A stretch of 64,000 nt of DNA from Labyrinthula sp. Ha (Eukaryota > Sar > Bigyra > Labyrinthulida > Labyrinthulaceae), in contig JAALGZ010000007.1 of the NCBI GenBank assembly GCA_015227615.1, forward strand, positions 1,550,001 through 1,614,000. Reading direction: 5' to 3'. Positions 23,801 through 35,816 of the stretch are shown in pieces. The notes below the pieces were generated by a model. The model saw nothing but the letters and a program-made list of their open reading frames with translations. It made no database searches and was not told the DNA's origin. A program made the translations under genes and the position numbers. The number at the start of each line of letters is the position of its first letter. Position 1 is the stretch's first letter.

Positions 23801-25499
23801 GATATTCAAACTATTTCTTAGAATTTTGATTGAATCTTAGCGATAAATCTAGGTAAACCCCTGCATGAGATGCTAGCTATGGCATTATGTACTGTTTTGT
23901 AAGCGGGAAATTGTATAACAGCGTTGTTGGATAAGTGGTTGAGCTTCTTGAGTCGAATATTTCAAAAAAATATTAGTTTATTTATCATAATTTTAAATAG
24001 AAATAATTCATACCTGTTGGAAGTTGTGCTTTTGTTTTCAGAGCTGTTATATGTTGTCGCTCCTATTGTAGATTATTGTCGTTAAATGAACTGGGTAAAC
24101 TTTAAATGCTTTATATAAGTGCTAGTAGCTATTGAACTGATTCTCTTTGGTATAGCTAAGCTACGAAGAGTAAACATAAGATCAGCAAACCTGTATTTAA
24201 GTTCATAGGATATTGATCTAATATTTACTGCTCTTAGCTTGGAATACAACAATACCGCAATTTAAAGTTTCAACATCTACAATCCCCTTTATACAGCTAT
24301 AACAAGTTTGCAATATGAAGTTTGGGTTGAGAAATCTTTATATCTTACCAAATACAGTCGTCCATCAGCAGCTCTGAGGAGATGTACTAATCAGTTAAGC
24401 TCTTAATTATTTTGAACTTTGATTACCCTTATTCTAGTTAACCAAAGTTTCCACGGGAATAAACCAGGAAAGAAGATGTTGTTTACTAGCTCAATGGCAT
24501 TACCACTTTAACTTGTATTAACCGCAACAAAGAAACAAGATATCATGAGAATCGTAAATTTCTCACAATTACCGTGGAGATAGCTCTTATCGAAGCTAGA
24601 CTTTGTAAATCCACTCCCAATAAACGAATCGTGATAATGATCAGATTAAATAACCTAAAGTATATTTAAAAAACAATAAAACAAGAACTCGATCCAACAA
24701 ATCACGAAACAAGATGAATTATCCAGATGAGGATGAAAGCATAGAGTAAGTTGCTAAAAAATAGAAGAACATGTTTTAAAAAGAAGGAGAAACTGGCATT
24801 TAGAAACATTCAATATATTCTTACACATTCTAAAAGGGAATTTACAACTGCTGTCACTTAGCTGAAGATGTATCTCAATTGAGAGCAGGATTGCATGGAG
24901 GGGTGCTGAATGGCAACCGCAGGGGATATTCCCTATGGAGAGACCGGGAACAAAGACTACCCAAAATGACCATACTATGTTGTTTGAAAAATAAGAGAAA
25001 AAATACACTAAAAAGGCCAAGTTACCCCCTCTTCATATTTTTAGGATAGATAACTAACCTCTGTTAGCGAAGTTACATAAAGTATGGAAGGAGGATGTGG
25101 CTGCATGTTGATTTAAAATTTGTGGTGGACATAGGGAAAGTGAAACTAGAGTTTGGTATTGCTAGAAACCTAACCATAGATTCTAGCTAATTTACGGTGG
25201 ACGATGGATAACCCCTGCATGGGAGATTAGGTAAAACAAACCATAAGTGAAGGTATATAATATTTACTCATGGAAGCGTCATATTCTTATTATAATCAAA
25301 TTTTCTCTTGATTTTCTCGTATGTGAAGAAGATATGCTTCTGATCGTGTTGTTTCTTTACATGTGAAAAACATATGGTTTGGAGTGAAGAATTGTCAATA
25401 TGAAGTTTTTTTTGAATGAACTTGTTCCGTGAAGTGGGTACTTATGGAGGACTTTACGGTAGATATAGGTTGGGAGGGAAAAGAAGAAAAGGATAGCGG

Positions 25500-27620
25500 G
25501 TGAGTAGTTTTCAATGCTCCCATAACTGGTAAAGCTCAGTTTAATTTGACTATGAGCTAAGTTTTCTTTTTTTGAATTTTTTTCTTCGCTAGAGCCTATT
25601 TAAGGTTGGGTAAGAATGCTGAGAGTGAAACATAACCACATCGGAAAAGTCCCATCATTTTTTTCTCAAAGCGTCGGTCATTCTTTTGACAGTTCTATAT
25701 GCCTTTTCCAGCCCTCGTCATTACTGTGTTGAGTTTCTGAACAAAGTTCATTGCAAGCTGTCTAGAGTATCAAGAATCTTACACCTGTTTTCTTGGGTAC
25801 CTTCAGATCTTTCAGCCCTGGGACATTGATGTTGCAATTTAGAGCTCCATCTTCAAAAATTTCACCATATCCTAATTCCTTCAGACCTCTTTCAAAAAGA
25901 AGATGATTCTTCTAGAGCCATCTTGACAAAAGATGCATTTTATCACTTTGGTCCATCTACAACCTCACATATGTTCTGGCAAAATTATGACATGGGATAC
26001 TTAGATTAGTAGAAGGAAAATAACTGCATTTAGGGTAGAGAATACCATCAATACAATAAATTGCCAGATGAAAGTTAGTTCATGCAAGTTTTATTTTCTC
26101 TATGACGAGGTACGTTTGATCTCTCCGCTTCAAACGGATGAAGTATGCTGTGACCTGGTTGATCTCTCTGGTCATGATGCCATCCACTTCCTTTCATGTG
26201 CCGTCGCCTTTGGAAGTAGGGTTCAACTATTTTAACGTGGAGCTTGTGTAGTCAAAAACCTGTTTCTCGTGGTTCGCAATGAACTGATCAATTAATGATC
26301 TTTTTTATTTTGATGACAGTGGACCCTTTCCCTTGATCTTGGAATAAAATCCTTCTACACGTTGCCTGGAAACATGTCCAAACGCAAACAGCTAGTTAAA
26401 ATATACATAGCAAATGCTTTCTAAGTTTCATTTATATATCTGTTTTATTAACATCTGTTGTTCAGTTTTAAAAATGTGGTTAAGCAGGATATCAAGGTGC
26501 TGATCCAGATCACCTTCCAATGTAAGGTCTTTTCTCAGATTTTCGTTAACACGATCCATGAAGTTCTTGAATTCAGATCCTTCAGACATTTTTCTCCTGA
26601 GCTGAATGAAGAGAAAAGATGATTCACACAGTGAACATCTGTAGCTCTTATTTCTTGTGTTGATTCCGCTAAGACTAGAAAGCCGTCATTCATTACTACG
26701 CTAGTTGACTGAAACCAAAAATGTTGAAGGCCGTTGATGATCTCCACATGATTTTCGAAATGCATCAGGGTATAACCGAAGCTAACTGTTTTCAGAAATG
26801 AGTTAATGCCCACGGGGCATATCGCCACAAAAGCTTATTGAGAGAGTCCGTGGGGAGTATCAATCTGTATCGAATCTGAAAATTGATCCATTAACGTAGT
26901 TTGTAGTGCCTCTTAAGATTTTAATCCTTTCAACCTGGGTTTTGCTTCTGATTTATTTGAGTAGTAAAATTCAAGCCCTCCACCTTTACTTAAACAGTTA
27001 TAGTTAACTTTAATTAAGCATGGAAGATCGGTGTCCTCTGAATCCCTTAGTTCTTGTCTAGTTCTTCTTAAATCATGCTTAAGTAGGTTTTTGGTGAAAT
27101 TAGTCCCTGGAAATTAACGATGTGGTACAACTCCTACGACTGCTATGAGTATGTCAGAAGTTCCTATATATTTATTCATTTTCAGATGATCTGGTGTTAC
27201 TTCAGAGCGAAACATTATTTTTTTGTTTTCGATGACTTGAAACTTACAACTCTAGTGATCTGAACACTTGACTTCGAAGATTCATTTTCCAGGGTGGAGA
27301 ACAAACTTACTGTTTAATTTAATAGTACAATTGTAGTTGAGACGCAACTTAACCTACAGACGCATAATATTCTTTGAGGAAATCCGAAAATTTTGGGTGA
27401 ATGTTCCTCTCAAAAGAGGTGGGACTTAGCATTTTTCATCTAAATCAGTTTGGAGCTACTCCTTCAAGCACTTCGGACTTTGCTTAAGGTCTGGATCCTC
27501 TTTACAGGGTCAAATCATCAGGCTCAGGCATTTGGCCTTCGTGGGGGAGGTCTATTGCTTCACTTTAAGGCTCGTTTGACATTCCTTTTTTTGTCATTTG
27601 GGTTTTGTTCTTTTCAATAA
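25500..27620 (-). pseudogene. Decayed coding-like tract, family unknown
   Basis: The minus strand keeps stretches of protein-like sequence separated by stops and frame changes: FKNFMDRVNENLRKDL then GDLDQHLDILLNHIF (about 26580-26450), MTREINQVTAYFIRLKRRDQ (about 26180-26110), and ERGLKELGYGEIFEDG then NINVPGLKDL (about 25890-25800). GC content is higher than in the flanks. These look like one or more dead genes or a dead mobile element. I do not recognise the family, and the edges are approximate. Confidence 0.35.
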
Positions 27621-29451
27621 TTGCGAGCTTCATGGCAAAAAGGCCTCAGAATCGCTTATTGGAAGGGGGCTTTCAAAGGGATTATGGTTTTGTGCTCCCG
27701 AGTATCGTACTTAGTTTTTCTGACTGATTAATTAAAGTTCCCAAAATAATGATTTTTCAAAATCAGGAAGACGGAAAACATGCAAAAAAAAATAATTAAA
27801 GTTTCCCAAGAGAGATTTATTCGAAGAGGAGAAGAAACAAAAAAACAAACTTGAGAAAGGAAAATGTTAATAATTTGAATGGGGATTTATTTAGAAAGAG
27901 TAAAAAAGGCAACGCGTTTGTCATATAGCACTAAAATATTTTCAGTTATGTCAAAAACACTTAAGTTTCAAATTTTGATTTCAACACAAATCTACATCTC
28001 CTTAATTTTGGCATTCAAGATTAATTGTCTTCAGGCTCTAATTGCATTACTTCAAGCACTTGTTTATTAACTTTTATATGAAATTGAATGTACTTGTGTT
28101 GAAGGCATGGAAAATAGTCAATTCAGTTCTTATCTTTATCGAGGGCATAGTGAGGACGGAGAGCCAAGTTATGAGGTAATTTCTAAAGGCGTGAGTCAAC
28201 CCAAACTTCAAGAGTTAAGTTTGATTATGAACACAAGTCTATGTAATTCCACAGAATAAGCAAAACAAGTCCCTTTAACAATGGGTTTTTATCTTTTAGT
28301 GCTTACTTGTTATCTTCTAGCCAGCTTCAGTTTGTTCTCAGCCCCTCTATATTTTACCTAAGTGAAATGCCCTGCTGTCTATCGTTGATTCAGATGTATG
28401 TTGAAACTATATTTTGAAAAATTGCTTGGACCAATCAGATCAGGAGGAAAATCTGACACCGGAGCCAAAAATTCGCACCCGTTTCTTTTCCTCTAAAGTT
28501 CTTTTTTTTTCTTGGGCTGTATGGCCGATCAGAGTTTGACCAATCACATAATGTGGAGTTTCTGACTATGAAGTAGAAAGAATAATTCCTCCTAAACCCA
28601 ATACTGGTAATCACGTTGATCTACTGAATGTTAACCCAAAAGGAGACAGGAAATAAGAAATAAAGATTTTAAACTCTTTTGTTTTTTCTAGCTTAAATAC
28701 AGATTTTTTGGAACCTCTCAACATATTATATTCGATTTCCACTAGGTTGCTATGGACCTGCACCTCAGTCAACTCTTCTAGGCAGGTATGTGAACCAAAG
28801 TGAGAAAATATTTCTCAGTTTGTGACTATATAGATTCTAGAATCAAACTTGAACATATTTAGTCTATTATTTATTTAATAGTATTCGCTTTTTCAAATAC
28901 TTTTTGGGTATTCTAATGGCTTTCTCTTGCTTTAGGTAAAATTAAGCAAAAATATCATAAGCTAAGTTGATGATTAATAATAATAAAAGTAGACTATTAC
29001 AAAACTATTTATTGCATCTTATGACGATTATAATATTGGAGTTTAACCAGTACATCTTTTTCGACTTTCTTTCTTTGTCTTGGCAAAGCTTTACAAAATA
29101 TATGAAACACTTAGGTTAAGAGTAGGATTATGCAGTTACTATATACTAAAACAAAACTCCAGATTAAAGATTCAGAGACTCAAGTGCTCTTATCTACCTG
29201 GATGTATATTCACCTCGCACAAGAACACAGCGTCTACTAATATATAATGTCTCTAGCCATCAGACTCTAACTGTTCGAACTCGCAAGAAAAGGCCTCGAT
29301 GCAACCCCAAAAATATCTGCAGTTATCCAAACAAAACCCGCACACTACAATACTCTATCCAAGAACAGAATGCCACTTTACGTTCCACACCCAACCCTTG
29401 CTCCTGTCTTTTCTGGCTCCAAAAGTTTTCAATGTCTCAGCTAATAATTGC

Positions 29452-30642
29452 TTAAGAAATTTCGTGCTTGACACCTTCTTCCTTCTTAGCCAACTGATAT
29501 TGACTTCGGATTTTCGACAAGAATGAGTTTTTATACTGTACACTAGACCATCCATTGTCAGACTTAATCAAGGGATTTATTCCTTTCTTCATTGCGTATG
29601 ACCAAGCAGAAATTGATTCGAAAATTGCTCCATCGTATTCAATCTTTCCTGCATTTGTCAAACTTCCTTTCACTTCCTGGCCGTGATATTTGACAGAAAG
29701 AACCTGTGGGCCAGGAGTTACCCATCCGGCTTTAATCAGAACAGGTAAATCCACAGTATTAGTTGTCACCTTTCTTTTCTTCTTGTTTTTCTTGCCTGTA
29801 GACGACTTTGCTTTTGCCGTTTTTTTCTTCACTACCTTGAGTCTGCCCATTCCAGGTTCGGAAAAGATGGGCAAGATGTCATTTTCTTTTATACCAGCCA
29901 TTGGCTTAAATGTTTTGGGTTGTGGGAGTCTTATTCGAAAGGCATGAACATCTGGGTCCGGATTGAGTAAGACAGTTTTCACATATAGCTTTACCTGCCT
30001 GTATTCGGATGTGTATTTAAAGTCCCTATAGTAGTAATCAATACATTCTTTCGTATCAATGTGGGTTTTCAGTGCATAAGAAAGTTCGCGTGATATGATG
30101 CTGAATCTTTTCGGGTAAACAAACATGTAAGAAAAAAACAACCATTTTTCCTTCCTAGACCACACACGTACATTTTCTTCTTCGCCGTATTTCCACACTC
30201 CTTCGTTATACACTTTCGAATACTTGGTTGCACTGGGGTGCAGTTTAAGGGATACTTTCGAAAACAACTCATCAATCATTTTCCCAGATAGCTTACGCTT
30301 ATTTGCCTTTGATTTTAAAGTTGGTTTGGTAGTTTCCTCATTCTCCTTTGTTGTCCATCTAGGCATAGTGTATGTTTGGGTAATGGTTGGGATGATAGCT
30401 TGATACTCGGCGCCTACCCTAGCTTCTCGAAAAGATGCATAAATTATAGTTTCATTATCCTCCTTTGCATCGTCTTCAGTCCTAATTTCACAAATTTTTG
30501 AATAGGAAAAATCATCACCTAACATGTCAATTACTGAAACGGGATTGCCATATTTGTTTTCTTCCTCTTCTGTTAGATCATCCGATACATCATTAACAGA
30601 ATCGCTGTCTTGAATGGTTTCTATGGTCTTTCTACTATCCAT
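29452..30642 (-). CDS. ELM2-SANT-RAMA domain chromatin protein
   Basis: A 396-residue protein with an acidic N-terminus. An ELM2 signature (ARVGAEYQAIIPTI) lies at about 74-87, as in MIER, RERE and CoREST-type co-repressors that recruit histone deacetylases. A SANT/Myb-like domain follows (VWSRKEKWLFF.. KECIDYYYRDFK, about 160-210), then a basic lysine-rich linker (about 272-292, likely NLS). A RAMA domain comes last (IKAGWVTPGPQVL, KIEYDGAIFESISAW, NGWSSVQY; about 302-370). RAMA domains occur in restriction-modification proteins and in eukaryotic MPND, where the domain is reported to recognise DNA N6-methyladenine. Inference: a nuclear adaptor linking a DNA mark to a histone deacetylase complex. 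Start taken at the ATG (30642); the frame extends eight codons upstream only from a TTG. Confidence 0.82.
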   Translation of the reverse strand: MDSRKTIETIQDSDSVNDVSDDLTEEEENKYGNPVSVIDMLGDDFSYSKICEIRTEDDAKEDNETIIYASFREARVGAEYQAIIPTITQTYTMPRWTTKENEETTKPTLKSKANKRKLSGKMIDELFSKVSLKLHPSATKYSKVYNEGVWKYGEEENVRVWSRKEKWLFFSYMFVYPKRFSIISRELSYALKTHIDTKECIDYYYRDFKYTSEYRQVKLYVKTVLLNPDPDVHAFRIRLPQPKTFKPMAGIKENDILPIFSEPGMGRLKVVKKKTAKAKSSTGKKNKKKRKVTTNTVDLPVLIKAGWVTPGPQVLSVKYHGQEVKGSLTNAGKIEYDGAIFESISAWSYAMKKGINPLIKSDNGWSSVQYKNSFLSKIRSQYQLAKKEEGVKHEIS

Positions 30643-33600
30643 ACGCAAGACAAATTCTAAAAGCAACTATTTTCTTTGTTTAATACGATAAGGAACTTAT
30701 AGCCTATTGGAAGCTTGTTTTCGGGTCATATTTTGGCATACGTTAACGGCTCAGAATCAGAAAATGGGAAGAGCGGTACAAGGTCAATTGCCCAAAATTT
30801 CTAGAAGTTCTCAGCACAACTACGATACGTCACACTGTTATCATGGTTGGGAACAAAAGAAGTGGTTGAACCGCATATATGGCAATGTTCTTTTTGCACA
30901 AACTTATAAACTTTTCCTTATCTTAGCTAGAAAAGAAGTTTTGGGCAGCAAAAAAACACAAAGGAAGCAATATATGTCCTTTCTTGTGAACTAAACTTCT
31001 CTGCAGTACAAGAAGTGATATTCTATTATTAAACTTAGTAGCCTTCTTAGTAGGAAATAAATGAATAAGATATATGGAGAGATCCTCTGAGGCCTAAATA
31101 CCTTTAGAGGTCTTCCATAATACTTTCAATGCTTTCTCTGTCTACCCGAAACTGATTATCGAGCATTGACAATGAACTGAAATAGAGCTCAGCTTGTTTA
31201 GCGAGGGCCTGTATTTTCGAGTCTTAACCAAGTGTAAGAACGGTTTGCCAAATATAAAATGTGAAGTTATTGAGCACTAAGGTATACGTTGACCCGATCT
31301 ATCTCTGAAATGTTCCGCTCAACTCTGGTTATAAACATTTATAAACTCGCTAAGATTATTAGATTGGGGATTCGCTATGAGATAAAAAAGCTTTCTCACC
31401 TTAATTATAATATTGTAGAACTTAAGGCCTCTGGTTATTGAACTGAATGCATTAAAAAGAAAGATGTTAAATTTACTGCAAATTCTAACGGCAATGTTTG
31501 GCATTTTGCTGCAGCTAAACATCTCGTCCATTCAAATAGTTTATCCAGCAGATACTACTTACTCGATTTAGTTTAATAGTTTAGAGGACCACACAACCAG
31601 TAAAAATGAGGAAATCTAGTTAGCAGTAGTTAGCGTCACCCTTAAAAAATCTCCACAAGTCCGAACTTGCTAAGAATCTTGTCTAAGATCAAATTGAATA
31701 TACTATTCACAAGATGCGTAAAAATGTAAGTAACTCACATTTTTACAAAGAGTTAAGACACTTTCTTGCACATGACTGCAACATGCAAACCCCTGAAGGG
31801 ACTATGTAATTAGCAATGGTTTTACCTGGCTTTCTCACTAAAGTGAACAAGAAAATCATACGAACCCTAAAACACAATCAGATGCGGGATGTGGAGCTTT
31901 ATCATCTGATAGATTTTGCCGAAGCAGCAACCTAACATTACGGGAAATATACTTTGCTTCGTGGGCAAAAAAATCAATATATTTTTTGAATGCGTCATAC
32001 CAAAGAAATCTAAAGAGCAATTATACCTAATTCTCTTAATTTCTTAGTTCCCGAGCTCTTAGCAATCTAAAATACCTAAGTAGTTACTTCTTGGCTTACA
32101 TTATTTCAAGCAAAGTCCTTTCTTTACATTACCATGTGTGAAATCCTTCATAGTTTCGTGCTTGAACTACTCTTCCTTGCAAGTCTACAATGAGCACTTA
32201 TAGGCAGAGATTTCATCAACTAAATTAATTAACTACAAAAAAAGTATCCGAATCCCAGAAAAAATGAATGTACCCTCATTTGTGGCATTATATACACATG
32301 CCAGCACTCGTCAATACTATGGAGCGACATCTCATATGACACCTGTCTAGATATAAAAAAAATAAACATATATACACAATACATTCTCCTAGGAGTAATA
32401 GAGGAGATATTTTTTATTCCTGAATATGGTTACTTCGCAACTGGGAGTAAACTTTTCTTTATATTTTTTCTGCAGGAAGAAAAACATATAATGTACTATA
32501 TACTCCAAATAATACTTAGTTTCAACGTTCAGATGGTAGAGAAATAAAATACTAGATATTCTTCATCATCTTGTGGATGAATTTGGAGCTTCTTAAACAT
32601 ACTCTAATTAACAGCATTAAATTCTTGAGTTTAAGTTTTTCTGGAAACTTTTTGGATCTTATGAGTGCATCTTGATCATAAAATCAAGCCCTTCAGTTTC
32701 GTATAGTTTTGTTAACCTAAAGGCATCGGCCATTCTATCCAGGAATACCTCAGTCAATGACATGTTTTCTAGGTGGATTATATCACCCGCTATGTCTTGG
32801 ACTAAGTTCCATGGAATTGATTGGCTGTTAACTAGAGTTTCAAAGCATGGAATCTCTACATGGTTGCTTGAAGTGAATTATCCTTTAGATCAAAGTGAGC
32901 CTGGTAAAACCCCAGGAAAGTGCTATGGATCGCATGGCTAAATCTCCGAGATTCTAAAATAACGGTTGTCGTTCCAAGATTCATGGAAATCAACAAACTT
33001 ACTTCACAACTTGATGAAAAGCTCGATATCTAATGAGTATAATTTGTTATTGAAAATAATATGCTTGGCCAAAGCATGACAGAAATAGTAAGCTTGGTAT
33101 TGAAAGCGTCATGAGCATGAAGTTTATCATAACATCTTTTTTCTACATCTGTAGTGTATCATTTACTCTAGGGATTTGACTTGGCCGGAGAATGGCATGA
33201 TATCTTCATTGTTTTTTTGCTTTGCAATGTTCATAGCAGCTGTTTTTGTGAGTACCACTGTAGTTACGTTGATGTTTTGTAAAAGCGAAAATACAAGCTG
33301 GGGAGCTATACAAAAAATGCTCCCCGATACAAGAAAAAAGAGAATGTAAGAAACTGAGGATGAAAAGCCATTACTTGCACCTGATGATAGATTGCAATGG
33401 GAAGCTAGTCTAATTTCTCCCACTGGATATATTTTTTCCAGGAGATATTATATTTTTTTTTAAACTTACCACAACTCTAAACTCCGTTTCCTTAAGTGAA
33501 GACTCTAATCTAAATCTAGGTCCACAGATAGTGAAATGTCTTGACTTCCCCTATTTCTGTTCTTGTTTTACTCTTACTGTGAAAAAAATGTAAATCTAAA

Positions 33601-34587
33601 CAACCTTTTAGAGTGCTTCTTAAAAGTAAATAGCTCAGTACAGTGTATCATCGGTATTTGCACAGAGAATCACCTAAGTCTAGGTTCTTGCCTGGAGACT
33701 ATTATGATCATCCTCAATATCAAAGTTTCTCAACCAAAGTTTTACCTCCATAATAAGTACTTCGAAGCTTGATTGGTAGGTTAGTTCAAAGCCACTAACT
33801 TACCCGGGCCCCAATAATGGATTCTTATTTGAAAGTTATCCCGTTGCTCTGCAAAGTTCCTCCATTAGGCTCAACTAAATCCTGCAAACTGAGTTCTTGA
33901 ATATTGCAATAACGTAAAGAAGTATAAAAGGATTCAAGTTTATTGCAAAAGGAATTTTTGTTTCCCCATGAGCGAAATTGGGCTCTACCTACCAAAAGAA
34001 GTGCACTATTGCGAGCTGATATTTTTTTCCCGATTAATTAAGTGTCACTTAATTAATTTGCAAATGGGTTGTAACATGTTGATTTATTCTAGTTTGAGAA
34101 AGGAACTAACTTGAGACGTAATTAATGAAGAACTACTTTCTTGTCATCAAATAGAATCTTAACAAGAATCATGTACCTTAACTTACATGACTACTCAAAG
34201 AAGAAAGGGAAAAGTGTTTCAAGGTCATTGCTTTTGTTATCTCCCTGACCAAGGTTCTTTTCGCCCGACACATAACTAGTAAACACTGTCACTTAAGAAT
34301 GCGCTAGTTATTTGCTTAAAGTAACTACCATTGGTAACGAAGTAGAACATGCTGTTCTCTGGATTTTGAATCTTGTTTGTGTTTGGATCAACATCACCTA
34401 CCAACTGTTTCAAAAAAGAAAATCTTTCCAACAACGGCGGAAGTTGAATGACAAATCTGAAAGAAAAAGGTGTAACAGGTTTAACGTTGTATGCCGTACT
34501 TCACTACGAAAACAACATCAAACTGTCTGTTTGACCGGACGATCTACCCAGCATCAAAACTAACAAATAAACAAACACACTGATGAA
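30643..34587. other. Intergenic, with weak decayed coding traces
   Basis: The promoter side of the ELM2 gene holds TTTTGGGCAA on the minus strand (30788-30797). A 95-codon plus-strand frame at 30707-30994 overlaps this region and is not recognised. Around 31720-32030 the plus strand shows a broken protein-like trace that could be a very old retroelement fossil, too weak to classify. A similar weak trace lies at 32670-33000. Nothing else is seen up to the transporter gene. Confidence 0.35.
30788..30797 (-). promoter_or_regulatory. Candidate promoter word TTTTGGGCAA (ELM2 gene)
   Basis: On the coding strand about 146 bp upstream of the ATG of the ELM2-SANT-RAMA gene. The same word occurs upstream of the NBR1-like gene, and TTTTGGGTAA is near two other gene starts. 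The function is inferred only from recurrence. Confidence 0.3.
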
Positions 34588-35816
34588 CTAGACTATATTA
34601 AATGAGCTATTATTTGGTATCAATGTATACCTATCATTTCTCCTTTTGCTGCTACCCTTACTTTGTTTGTCTTTCTGCCTTTTCATTTCTCGTAAGTGTT
34701 GTTGCAGAAACAAAGCTGCGATAGTGACTTCAATAACGCCAAATCCATGTCCCATATTAAAAGGTTTCGGAAAGAAAAAAACACTAAGTACAAAACTGCT
34801 AACTTTTCGAACTGTTGAAAATAAACTTATCAACGTTGCTCCATATATCTGACTCAAACTTAAGATCAACCTTTGTCCACTAGCTAGTAGAACTAGTGCA
34901 ACAAGTTGTTTACTCATTAATGTAAAAGAGGAATGAAACTGTGGATGAAGAAAAAATTGAACTCCCTGAGAAATCTCGCCAGTGGATAAGCAGACCAAGA
35001 AAAGGCAAACAAAGGTTACAAAAGATGAGTAAAGCAGCAAATTTTCCTTTAGTTCTTCTTTTGTAAAATTATTTTCTTTTTTATTCTTTTTACATGAAGC
35101 TAGCACAGGAACCCGGATGTCTACATTTTGTAAAGCAGCCTGCTGAACAACACTAAACCATAAGAAATAACATATAATTTACTTTCCAATAGAAGCAACT
35201 CCTAGAGACGAGGTTATGAGAAAAAGACCAAAGAAAGAATCTGTCTTGTCTTCATCTTTGGTGTTTTTCATATCAGATTGACTCAAGATAATTAGCCCAA
35301 GTGCCATAACGAAACTCAACAAAGCAGCTTTCCTTGTCAAAGGCTCATTAAGCAAAAACTTACTAGTCAACATGACAAATACAAGTTTGCAACTTTTAAA
35401 TATTGTAATTGTATTATAGTGCAAGAATAACTGAGAGGTTCCTGCGAGTCCTTGACCTATACTGAACGACAAACCTGAAACTATGTGTTTTGTGCATATT
35501 CTTTGGGAGAAATATTTGTAGAATTCTGAACCACCACTAAAGTAGCAGCTTATAAGAAATGAGGTTCCAGCTAGACATAACAAAATATTTAAAGTATACC
35601 ACTCAAACAAGAGAAAAACCAACCTAGGTGATATCCTTCTTCCTTCATTGCTAAAAGAATGTCCTCCGCAAGAAGACCATGAGCGATAAGGACCGTAAAA
35701 CACGCTATCAGCCATACTGTATGTGAAGAACAGATGTCCGTGTATAGATAAGTTAGTTCTTTGGCTAAGGGCTTTCCTTTCTTAGGGTTAATGCGCGAGA
35801 GAAGGAAAGGAAGCAT
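34588..35816 (-). CDS. SLC35B-type nucleotide-sugar/PAPS transporter (3 exons)
   Basis: A 389-residue multi-pass membrane carrier of the drug/metabolite transporter superfamily, most like SLC35B2/B3, which exchange PAPS (the sulfate donor) across the Golgi membrane. Supporting segments: GLSFSIGQGLAGTSQLFLHY with FKSCKLVFVMLTSK, the conserved IFKSCK(L) segment of PAPS transporters; the late TVRKVSSFVLSVFFFPKPFN, equivalent to the TGRKAVTIVLSFLFFAKPF region; and a lysine/serine-rich cytosolic tail (KDKQSKGSSKRR), near which an ER-retrieval type signal is not evident. About eight to ten hydrophobic segments are visible. Exons are 35816-35600, 35570-35183 and 35152-34588, with introns of 29 nt (GTAT..TAG) and 30 nt (GTAA..TAG). 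Substrate choice between PAPS and other nucleotide sugars is not settled. Confidence 0.85.

Larger units (their letters stand above)
19054..29451. other. Long gene-poor region
   Basis: More than 10 kb with no convincing gene. The first 150 bp are the promoter of the protease gene. It contains one member of a dispersed repeat pair (about 20495-20830), a short TA microsatellite near 22950, and a decayed coding-like tract at about 25.5-27.6 kb (listed separately). Short frames such as 22129-22353 (+) have no recognisable content. Because host introns are only about 30 nt, an intron-rich gene could be hidden here; I looked for conserved motifs and found none. Confidence 0.4.
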
